The translations under genes were made by a program, and so were the position numbers. This document shows positions 1 to 5,795 of a stretch of DNA of 5,960 bases, in pieces. The stretch covers positions 1 to 5,960 of the forward strand of contig JAMPYE010000293.1 of NCBI GenBank assembly GCA_023700825.1. The letters are read 5' to 3'. A model generated the notes under the pieces. That model had not been told where the DNA came from, made no database searches, and saw nothing but the letters and a program-made list of their open reading frames with translations. Source of the stretch: Thermoanaerobaculia bacterium (lineage in GTDB: Bacteria; Acidobacteriota; Thermoanaerobaculia; Gp7-AA8). The stretch's first letter is position 1; the number at the start of each line of letters is the position of its first letter.

Positions 1-37
1 CCGCGAGCCTTGGCCTTTGGCCGCCTGCCCGATTCAT

Positions 38-54
38 GCGGCGCTTCGCGCCGC
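38..54. repeat. Hairpin repeat, 7-bp GC stem with 3-base loop; exact copy of one at 4622-4638
   Basis: GCGGCGC (38-44) pairs with GCGCCGC (48-54) around TTC. Read on the minus strand the 17 bases are GCGGCGCGAAGCGCCGC, identical to plus-strand 4622-4638 inside the REPIN-like element. It lies one base from the hairpin at 56-74, forming a tandem pair downstream of the operon. A weaker 4-bp stem (GGCC-TTT-GGCC, 12-22) follows. The run continues to the window edge, so a larger repeat array may extend to the left. Confidence 0.65.
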
Positions 55-55
55 C

Positions 56-74
56 GCGAAAGCTTCGCTTTCGC
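56..74. repeat. Hairpin after the operon stop, 8-bp perfect stem with 3-base loop
   Basis: GCGAAAGC (56-63) and GCTTTCGC (67-74) pair perfectly around TTC (GAA on the transcribed strand). It begins 9 bases after the permease 2 stop codon in the direction of transcription. It could act as a 3' end stabiliser or a terminator, but no T-run follows, so it is not a standard intrinsic terminator. Confidence 0.65.
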
Positions 75-82
75 ACTTCACA

Positions 83-1216
83 TTAATCCAGGCTCTTCTT
101 GAACCTCATCGACGCGAGCACCAGCGTCAGCAGGCCGAGGCCGAGGAGAGCGAGTGCGTCGGGCCAGAGGACGTCGATGCCGGAGCCGCGGAGGAAGACG
201 CCGCGAAGGATGTTCGCGTAGTAGGTCACGGGGATCGCACGGCTGATGAGTTGGAAGATGCGCGGCATGTTCTCGATCGGGAAGATCAGCCCCGAGAGAT
301 AGATCATCGGGATCATCAGCGCGAACGACGAGCCCATCATCGCCTGCTGCTGGTTGCGGACGATCGTCGACATCAGGAGGCCGAGCCCCAGGGTGTTGAG
401 CAGGTAGAGCGTCGTGAGGCCGACGAGCAGGAGCAGCGAGCCATGGAGCGGTACGCCGAAGATGACGCGCGCGGCGCCCGTGATCAGGAGCGTGTCGAAG
501 ATGCCGATGATCGCGAACGGCACGAGCTTGCCGACGATGAGTTGCCACGGCTGAAGGGGCGTGACACTGATCTGCTCGAGCGTCCCGATCTCCTTTTCGC
601 GCACGACCGCCATCGACGGGAGGATGAGCGCGACGAGCATGAGCACCATCGCGAGCACGGCAGGGACGTAGAACCAGCGGCTCTTGAGGTCGGGGTTGTA
701 AAAGACGCGCGGCACGAGCTCGACCGCACCCGTTGGTCGCACCGCCGGCCCGCCCGCGCGCGCGATCGCCGCCGCGGCCAGTTCCGCGCTCGCTCCCGTC
801 ACGATCCTGGAGGCGTAACCCATGCCGAGGACGGCGGAGTTCGCATCCGTTCCGTCGGCGAGGAGCTGAACCTCGGGTGTCCGTCCCGCCGCGACCGCTT
901 CGCCGTAACCGCTGGCGATCACGAGACCGATCGACGCGCGGTTCTCCACGAGCCACGGCTCGACCGCTTCGGCCGTGTCTTCCGCGCCGACGAAGCTGAA
1001 GTAGCGAGAGCCGGTGAAGCGCTCCACCAGGCGAGCGCTCTCGGGCGAACGGTCCTGGTCGACGACGACCATCGGGATCAGGTTCACGTCGAGGTTCGCG
1101 GCGAAGCCGAGCGCGAGAAGTTGCGCGAGAGGACCCACGATCAGCATCGGGATCATCTTCCGGTCGTGCCGGAGCTGGAGGAACTCCTTGATGATCACCT
1201 GCAGCAGCGCGAACAC
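83..1216 (-). CDS. ABC-2 family permease, YbhR/YbhS-like (second of two)
   Basis: This 377-residue inner-membrane protein has the same plan as the preceding permease. There is an N-terminal helix (about 21-41), an extracytoplasmic domain (about 42-178), and five further helices (about 182-204, 231-255, 258-284, 293-314 and 350-369). Shared landmarks are RVFYNPDLKSRWFYVPA (170-186), VVREKEIGTLEQISVTP (204-220) and LSGLIFP (307-313). The extracytoplasmic domain contains VVDQDRSPESARLVERF (51-67), the start of the conserved fold found in this family. The GTG start at 1216 is one base after the upstream stop and has a GGAGG at good spacing. It is the last gene of the operon: the TAA at 83-85 is followed by hairpins and no further minus-strand gene before the window edge. 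It probably pairs with the first permease and with the two ATPases. The family is secure; the substrate is unknown. Confidence 0.93.
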   Translation of the reverse strand: MFALLQVIIKEFLQLRHDRKMIPMLIVGPLAQLLALGFAANLDVNLIPMVVVDQDRSPESARLVERFTGSRYFSFVGAEDTAEAVEPWLVENRASIGLVIASGYGEAVAAGRTPEVQLLADGTDANSAVLGMGYASRIVTGASAELAAAAIARAGGPAVRPTGAVELVPRVFYNPDLKSRWFYVPAVLAMVLMLVALILPSMAVVREKEIGTLEQISVTPLQPWQLIVGKLVPFAIIGIFDTLLITGAARVIFGVPLHGSLLLLVGLTTLYLLNTLGLGLLMSTIVRNQQQAMMGSSFALMIPMIYLSGLIFPIENMPRIFQLISRAIPVTYYANILRGVFLRGSGIDVLWPDALALLGLGLLTLVLASMRFKKSLD

Positions 1217-1217
1217 G

Positions 1218-2345
1218 TCACACCTCCCGGCGCGTCAGGCGCGCCGTGGCGATGCCGAGCACGATCGCCGCGTAGATCACGAGAAAGAGGATGTCCTTCC
1301 AGTACGGGGCGAGACCCGCTCCCTTGAGCACGACCCCGCGAAGCACGACGAGGAAGTAGCGCGCCGGGAAGATGTGCGACAGTCCCTGGATGAAGACCGG
1401 CATCGACCGGATCGGGAAGATGAAGCCGGAGAAGAAGATCGTCGGAAGCAGCGACGTCACGAGCCCCACCTGGAATGCCATCGCCTGTGTGTTCGAGAGG
1501 CTCGAGACGAGCAGCCCCCAGCCCAGCGCTCCGACGAGGTAGATCAGCGTCGCGACGAAAAGGTCGAAGTAGGAGCCGGCGACGCTGACGTCGAACAGCA
1601 CGCGCGCCGCGACCAGGATGATCACCGTCGCGATGAGCGAGATGCCGAGGTATGGGAGCGTCTTACCGATGATGAGCTCGCTGGGACGGAGCGAGGTGAC
1701 GCGGAGCTGCTCCATCGTGCCGCGCTCCTTCTCGCGCACCACGCTGAGCGCCGTCGAGAGCACGGCCGTGAGCATCAGGATGAAGCCGATGAGTCCGGGG
1801 ACCAGGAAGCGTGTCGATCGCAGGTCGGGGTTGTAGAAGACGCGCGGCTGGTAGTCGATTGCGACGCGCGCGGCAGTCGCGGCCGCACGCGTCCCGTGCA
1901 TCAGTTCGGCGTTGGTCTGCGCGACCAGCGCGGAGGCGTAGCCGAGCACCGTCGTCGCGGTGTTCGCGTCGGCCCCGTCGAGGAGGAGCTGCACCTTTGC
2001 GCCCCGGTTCGCTCCGATGTCGGCCGCGTAACCTTCCGGAATTACGAGCACGACCTTGGCGACACGCATCTGCATGACGCTCTCGAGGTCGCTTCCCGGC
2101 TCGGGCGACGCGACGAGATCGAAGTAGGTCGAGTTGACGAACGACGAGACGAGCGAACGACTGGCGTCGGACATGTCGCGGTCCTGGACCGCGAGCCGGA
2201 CGTGACGCACGTCGAAGTTGATCGCGTAGCCGTAGAGGATGAGCATGAAGGCGGGGAGAGCGAAGAGCAGGGCGAGACTGAGCGGATCGCGCCGCGCCTG
2301 CCGCATCTCCTTCTTCGCGACGGCCCACGTCTGACGCAGCCTCAC
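1218..2345 (-). CDS. ABC-2 family permease, YbhS/YbhR-like (first of two)
   Basis: This 375-residue inner-membrane subunit has the ABC2_membrane_3 layout: one N-terminal membrane helix (about 24-44), a large extracytoplasmic domain (about 45-175), then five helices (about 181-203, 230-251, 259-283, 288-312 and 350-369). A short amphipathic segment before helix 1 (MRLRQTWAVAKKEMRQARRD) is typical. Family landmarks are RVFYNPDLRSTRF (168-180) just before helix 2, VVREKERGTMEQLRVT (202-217) in the cytoplasmic loop thought to couple to the ATPase, and the FSGFIFP loop (305-311). The GTG start is set by the GGAGG and the GTGA overlap with ATPase 2. It is homologous to the next gene but clearly diverged, so the two most likely form a heterodimeric pore. 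By position it corresponds to YbhS, but S and R cannot be assigned safely from the sequence alone. Export of drugs or other amphiphiles is inferred from the family. Confidence 0.93.
   Translation of the reverse strand: MRLRQTWAVAKKEMRQARRDPLSLALLFALPAFMLILYGYAINFDVRHVRLAVQDRDMSDASRSLVSSFVNSTYFDLVASPEPGSDLESVMQMRVAKVVLVIPEGYAADIGANRGAKVQLLLDGADANTATTVLGYASALVAQTNAELMHGTRAAATAARVAIDYQPRVFYNPDLRSTRFLVPGLIGFILMLTAVLSTALSVVREKERGTMEQLRVTSLRPSELIIGKTLPYLGISLIATVIILVAARVLFDVSVAGSYFDLFVATLIYLVGALGWGLLVSSLSNTQAMAFQVGLVTSLLPTIFFSGFIFPIRSMPVFIQGLSHIFPARYFLVVLRGVVLKGAGLAPYWKDILFLVIYAAIVLGIATARLTRREV
1223..1227 (-). promoter_or_regulatory. Shine-Dalgarno GGAGG for ABC-2 permease 2
   Basis: GGAGG on the minus strand lies 6 bases before the GTG at 1214-1216 and overlaps the final codons of permease 1. 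It supports a GTG start one base after the permease 1 stop codon. Confidence 0.7.
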
Positions 2346-3289
2346 GATGCGTCCCTCCGCTCGTCTTCCGCCTCGATGCAGTGAATGAAGACGTCCTCGA
2401 GCGACGGGACGATCCGTTCGATTTCGAGCGGATCGAAACCGGCGCCGGCGAGCGTGCTTGCGATCGTCGCCCGTCCGTGGTCCGCGTCGTCGACGACGAC
2501 GTGGAGCGTCGTGCCGAACGCGGAGACCTCGTGAATTCCGGGGCGGCGCTCGAGCAGCGCCTGCGCGTCGAGGACGCGCGGACAGGAGACCTCGAGCATC
2601 GCGCGCCCCGAGAAGACCTCCTTGAGCTCGGGGACGCTTCCCATCGCGACGATCCGTCCGGCGTGCATGAGGGCGATCCGGTCGCAGCGTTCGGCTTCAT
2701 CGAGGTAATGCGTCGTGACGATGAGGGCGACGCCACTCGCAGCGAGGCTGTCGATCAGCTGCCAGAATTTCCGACGACTGAGAGGATCGACTCCCCCCGT
2801 CGGCTCGTCGAGAAAGACGACCTTCGGCTCGTGCAGCAGAGCGCAGGCGAGCGCGAGTCGCTGTTTCCAGCCGCCGGGCAGAGATCCGGTCATCAGCCCT
2901 TCCTTGCCGCGGAGCCCGGCGATGTCGATCGCCCACGAGCGCCGGGCGTCGAAGGCGGCGCCGCGCAGGCCGTAGACGCCGCCAAAGAACCGCAGGTTCT
3001 GACCGATCGTCAGGTCGTCGTAGAGGCTGAAGCGCTGGGTCATGTAGCCGATGCTGCGCTTGAGCCGCTCCGGCTCGCGCGCGATGTCGATGCCGAGGAT
3101 GTGGCCGACGCCGGCGGAGGGGCGGAGGAGGCCACAGAGCATGCGGATCGTCGTCGTCTTCCCGGCGCCGTTCGAGCCTAACAGGCCGAAGACCTCACCG
3201 GGCCGCACGTCGAAGCTGACGTCGTCGACGGAGACGAAGTCGCCGAAGCGCTTCACCAGCCCCCGGACCTCGATGACCGGCTGGTTCAT
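2342..3289 (-). CDS. ABC-2 exporter ATP-binding protein, YbhF C-half type, with LPGG signature
   Basis: This 315-residue cytoplasmic ATPase is the probable partner of the first ATPase. Walker A is GSNGAGKTT (38-46), the Q-loop is MTQRFSLY (Q85), the signature is LPGGWKQRLALACA (from L137), Walker B is VVFLDEP (157-163) with catalytic E162, the D-loop is GGVD (165-168) and the H-loop is TTHYLDEAERC with His194 present. The C-terminal part ends in VPSLEDVFI (294-302), the same tail as ATPase 1. Pro138 in place of Ser in the signature recalls the non-LSGG signature in the C-terminal half of E. coli YbhF. The ATG at 3289 overlaps the TolC-like stop as ATGA; only a weak GAGGG about 10 bases upstream (3300-3304) is visible, so translation probably depends on coupling. 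The frame stays open upstream to 4732, across the TolC-like gene, but that extension has no ABC or OEP character. Its stop overlaps the GTG of the first permease as GTGA. Confidence 0.94.
   Translation of the reverse strand: MNQPVIEVRGLVKRFGDFVSVDDVSFDVRPGEVFGLLGSNGAGKTTTIRMLCGLLRPSAGVGHILGIDIAREPERLKRSIGYMTQRFSLYDDLTIGQNLRFFGGVYGLRGAAFDARRSWAIDIAGLRGKEGLMTGSLPGGWKQRLALACALLHEPKVVFLDEPTGGVDPLSRRKFWQLIDSLAASGVALIVTTHYLDEAERCDRIALMHAGRIVAMGSVPELKEVFSGRAMLEVSCPRVLDAQALLERRPGIHEVSAFGTTLHVVVDDADHGRATIASTLAGAGFDPLEIERIVPSLEDVFIHCIEAEDERRDAS
2354..2358 (-). promoter_or_regulatory. Shine-Dalgarno GGAGG for ABC-2 permease 1
   Basis: GGAGG on the minus strand lies 8 bases before the GTG at 2343-2345, in the last codons of ATPase 2. 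It supports a GTG start overlapping the ATPase stop as GTGA. Confidence 0.7.
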
Positions 3290-4773
3290 CGGCCCAGCGC
3301 CCTCGCGAGCTGAGCCTCGGAGATCCTCAGCTGGCCCTGCGCCACGGCGAGGTCGAGACCGGAACGAAGCGTCTGCGTCTCGGCGTCGAGCAGCTCGGAC
3401 GACGAGAGGACCCCCTCCCGATAGCGATCGCGCGAGACGCGCTCGTTCTCCTGTGCAGCCTCGAGACCGCGCTTCGAGACGATGACGGCGGCCACGGATG
3501 TCTCCAGGTCGAGCGCGCGTTCCGTCACTTCGAGTCGAACACGCAGTTCGACGTCCTCGAGATGCCTCCGGAGCGCTTCGGCTTCGGCGCGCGCCCTCGC
3601 CTCGGCGGCCGAAGCGCGGCCGCCGTCGAAGACGTTCCACGACACGCCCACGCCGACGCTCCAGGTGTCCTCCCACGCGTCGGTCATCGGCAGGATCTTC
3701 TGGTTCGGGCTCGCGTAGTCGTACGCGGCTGCGAGCGAGGCCTGCGGGAGCCGCGCCGACCGAGCGGTCGACGCCGAGGCGTTGGCCGCTTCGACTCGCG
3801 CCCGCAGAGCCTTGAGCTCGGCGCGGGCTTCCAACGCCTCCGCGACGAGACGCTCGATGTCGGATGGAGCGTCCGCCGCGCTCTCGAGCGAATCGGCGGG
3901 ATCGATCCTCGTCCCGAACGGGAGGTTGAGAATCCTCAGCAGGTTCGCATTCGCCGTTTGCGCTCGATTGCGTGCGCGGAGACGCTGGAGCTCGGCCTGA
4001 TCGCGCTCCGCCTGAACGGCGAGGAGCTCGTTGCGCGCGGCGAACCCGAGGTCGACGCGGTTCTTCGCGTCGGCGAGATGCTGGTCGAAGGCGGAGAGAG
4101 ACGCGGTCACCACTCGCTCGGTCTCGATCGCGGTGACCAGGTTCCAGTACGCTGCCGCAGCTTCGAGCGCGGCGTCCCTGTCGCCCGCGACGATGTCCTG
4201 TCCGGCAGCGGCGAGATTGCTGCGCGCGGCGTCGATCTGTGAAGTGACCCGGCCGCCGGTGTACAGCGGCAGCTGCGCACCGGCGCGTGCGCGGTAGTTG
4301 TCCGGGATGTTGGGGAAGATGATCATCTCGTTCCCGGGAGCGCCGGCGGAGAACTCGGGGACGTCCGAGTTGCGCGTGTAGCCGGCCGAGAGATCGACGT
4401 AGGGCATCCGTCCCGCGAGTGCGCCACGCTCGCCTTCGCGCGCCGCGAGCTCGAGCGATTTGAGCTGCGCCACTCGTGGAGAGACGCCGCGCGCGAGCTC
4501 GACGACCTCGGCGAGGGTCATCGGGCGAGTTGCTTCCTGGGCGGCAGCAGGAAAGGCCAGAACCGAGAGCATCCCGATGCCGATCAGCGAAACGATGTGG
4601 CGCAGGCACTCCTGCCTGCGCGCGGCGCGAAGCGCCGCCCGTATCGGGAGAGATGCGAGAGGCCAATAACGATGGGCGGCGCCGACCGGGGTCGCCTTCG
4701 GCGCCGCGCAGGCAGGAGTGCCTGCGCCACATGGGGCGGCGTGGGTCTGCAGTGGTTCTGTGTTCGGAGTCAT
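3286..4773 (-). CDS. TolC-like outer-membrane efflux protein (OEP family)
   Basis: With the ATG at 4773 the product has 495 residues, of which about 417 remain after signal cleavage, a normal length for the family. It forms the trimeric outer-membrane and periplasmic duct of tripartite exporters. A hydrophobic segment at about 60-76 ends in PAAA-QE, a good signal peptidase I site (cleavage after A78). Two homologous OEP repeats follow, at about 85-280 and 305-490. Each has the beta-strand motif leading into '(Y/F)xGGR': AGAQLPLYTGGR at 163-174 and GVGVSWNVFDGGR at 374-386. Long Ala/Glu/Arg-rich helices match the alpha-barrel coiled coils. There is no lipobox Cys at the cleavage site. Residues 14-60 are encoded by a REPIN-like repeat, so the pre-hydrophobic leader is unusually long (about 59 residues) and its basic residues come mostly from the repeat. 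The gene sits between the two ATPase genes, overlapping both neighbours by ATGA. The family is certain; the start is less so. Confidence 0.92.
   Translation of the reverse strand: MTPNTEPLQTHAAPCGAGTPACAAPKATPVGAAHRYWPLASLPIRAALRAARRQECLRHIVSLIGIGMLSVLAFPAAAQEATRPMTLAEVVELARGVSPRVAQLKSLELAAREGERGALAGRMPYVDLSAGYTRNSDVPEFSAGAPGNEMIIFPNIPDNYRARAGAQLPLYTGGRVTSQIDAARSNLAAAGQDIVAGDRDAALEAAAAYWNLVTAIETERVVTASLSAFDQHLADAKNRVDLGFAARNELLAVQAERDQAELQRLRARNRAQTANANLLRILNLPFGTRIDPADSLESAADAPSDIERLVAEALEARAELKALRARVEAANASASTARSARLPQASLAAAYDYASPNQKILPMTDAWEDTWSVGVGVSWNVFDGGRASAAEARARAEAEALRRHLEDVELRVRLEVTERALDLETSVAAVIVSKRGLEAAQENERVSRDRYREGVLSSSELLDAETQTLRSGLDLAVAQGQLRISEAQLARALGR
4595..4732. repeat. REPIN-like inverted-repeat element (138 bp) inside the TolC-like gene
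   Basis: Two 28-base arms (4595-4622 and 4705-4732) are perfect reverse complements, separated by 82 bases. Each arm is also a hairpin: GCGCAGGCA and TGCCTGCGC pair as a 9-bp stem around a 4-base loop, CTCC in the left arm (4600-4621) and GGAG in the right arm (4706-4727). The inner segment carries smaller hairpins at 4622-4638 (GAA loop) and 4693-4703 (TTC loop). Two short palindromes in inverted orientation around a spacer match the architecture of REPINs, non-autonomous elements mobilised by RAYT transposases. There is no transposase here and no clear target duplication at the edges. The length is a multiple of three and the TolC frame stays open through it (46 codons). Whether it is mobile depends on finding copies elsewhere in the genome. 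Confidence 0.8.
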
Positions 4774-5795
4774 GCGACCTCCATAGGTGTGCCCGCGCCC
4801 GACTGCACGCGTGCGATGAAGACGTCTTCGAGTGTGGGGACGATGGGGCGGACGGCTGTCACCGCGAGGCCGTTCGTCTCGAGGCCCGCATGGAGCTTCG
4901 CGGCGATCGCGGCACCTTCGGATGGGGAGGCTTCCGGGAGCGAGACGTGAAGGCGTTCGCCGAAGGTCTGCACGTCGCGAACGCCGGGAGCAGCGAGCAG
5001 CCACTCGGCGGCCGAGCGCTTCGGCCATGCGATGACCTCGAGCAGCAGCCCCGCGGCGGAGGCGCGGATCGTGTCGGGCTCGTCGGCCGCGAGGAAGCGT
5101 CCGCGGTCCATCAGCGCGACGCGACCGCAGCGTTCCGCCTCGTCGAGGTAGGGCGTCGTGAGCAGAAGTGTGAGCCCTTCGCGCTGCAGTCGCGCGAGAA
5201 TCTTCCAGAAATCGCGACGTGAGACGGGATCGACGCCGGTCGTCGGCTCGTCGAGAACCAGCAGCTCGGGCGTGTGAATGAGCGTGCAGGCGAGCGCGAG
5301 CTTCTGCTTCATGCCGCCCGAAAGGCGTTCGGCGAGACGGTCGCGGAACGGCGCCATGCGAAGGAGTTCGAGGAGTTCGTCGCGCCGCGGCTTCCAGTCG
5401 CGCACGCCGTGGACGTCGGCGAAGAAGGCGATGTTCTCGTCCACCGAGAGGTCGCCATAGAGCGAGAAGCGCTGCGAGAGATAACCGACGTAATGGGAAA
5501 GCTCGGTGGCGCTGCGGACAGGATCGAGACCAACGGTACGTACGTCACCCGCGTCGGGGCGGAGGAGGCCGAGGACGCAGCGCAGCGTCGTCGTCTTGCC
5601 GGCGCCGTCGGGGCCGATGAGGCCGAACATCTCGCCGCGGCGGACGTCGAAGTCGATCCCGTCGACGGCAGTGACGTCGCGGAAGCGGCGGACGAGGGAG
5701 CGGACGGTGACGACGGGATCTGCCCGGCGGTCGGAGGCCGCCGGGCCTGCCGGCGAGGACGCCGGCGTTCCGGGCTCGTCAGGCGACTTTGTCAC
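4770..5795 (-). CDS. ABC-2 exporter ATP-binding protein, YbhF N-half type, with degenerate H-loop
   Basis: This 341-residue cytoplasmic nucleotide-binding subunit would power the exporter encoded by the adjacent permeases. A Pro/Ala-rich leader (about 1-27) precedes the ABC domain. Walker A is GPDGAGKTT (61-69), the Q-loop is LSQRFSLY (Q108), the signature is LSGGM (158-162), Walker B is LLVLDEP (178-184) with catalytic E183, and the D-loop is GVD (187-189). At the H-loop the sequence is TTPYLDEAER: Pro215 (codon CCC, 5151-5153) replaces the usual His. The C-terminal region (about 240-341) ends in VPTLEDVFI, the tail found in DrrA/YbhF-type ATPases. From memory, the N-terminal half of E. coli YbhF also lacks a canonical H-loop His, so this gene probably corresponds to that half. 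The GTG start is chosen for its AGGAGG and the GTGA overlap with the adaptor gene. The stop overlaps the next start as ATGA. Drug or lipophilic-compound export is inferred, not shown. Confidence 0.93.
   Translation of the reverse strand: MTKSPDEPGTPASSPAGPAASDRRADPVVTVRSLVRRFRDVTAVDGIDFDVRRGEMFGLIGPDGAGKTTTLRCVLGLLRPDAGDVRTVGLDPVRSATELSHYVGYLSQRFSLYGDLSVDENIAFFADVHGVRDWKPRRDELLELLRMAPFRDRLAERLSGGMKQKLALACTLIHTPELLVLDEPTTGVDPVSRRDFWKILARLQREGLTLLLTTPYLDEAERCGRVALMDRGRFLAADEPDTIRASAAGLLLEVIAWPKRSAAEWLLAAPGVRDVQTFGERLHVSLPEASPSEGAAIAAKLHAGLETNGLAVTAVRPIVPTLEDVFIARVQSGAGTPMEVA
4778..4782 (-). promoter_or_regulatory. Shine-Dalgarno GGAGG for the TolC-like gene
   Basis: GGAGG on the minus strand lies only 4 bases before the ATG at 4771-4773, a short spacing, within the end of ATPase 1. 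Together with the ATGA overlap it favours starting the TolC-like gene at 4773. The next in-frame ATG (4570-4572) lies inside the signal-peptide core and would leave no charged n-region. Confidence 0.6.

Noticed and set aside
1..82. Intrinsic terminator for the operon
   Set aside because: Strong hairpins are present but no T-run follows on the transcribed strand, so only hairpins or repeats are reported.
17..1327. Plus-strand open frame of 436 codons
   Set aside because: It is antisense to permease 2, with an Arg/Glu/Asp/His-rich composition, no domain pattern and no ribosome-binding site. It results from high GC and codon bias on the real strand.
1014..2384. Plus-strand open frame of 456 codons
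   Set aside because: It is antisense to permease 1 and the end of permease 2. It shows the same charged low-complexity composition and no recognisable fold.
3603..3625. 8-bp GC-rich inverted repeat (CGGCGGCC / GGCCGCCG) within the TolC-like gene
   Set aside because: It encodes the family motif FDGGRASAAEA with ordinary codons, has no match to the other repeats here, and is expected by chance at this GC.
3290..4732. Upstream extension of the ATPase 2 frame across the TolC-like gene, beginning MWRRHSCLR
   Set aside because: The frame is open only because stop codons are rare at this GC. The extension is Arg/Ser-rich without ABC motifs, starts within the repeat arm, and overlaps a gene with clear OEP features in another frame.
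4774..5028. Longer start for the TolC-like gene at 5028
   Set aside because: It would overlap ATPase 1 by about 260 bases in another frame and add no recognisable sequence. The ATG at 4773 has a GGAGG and an ATGA overlap.
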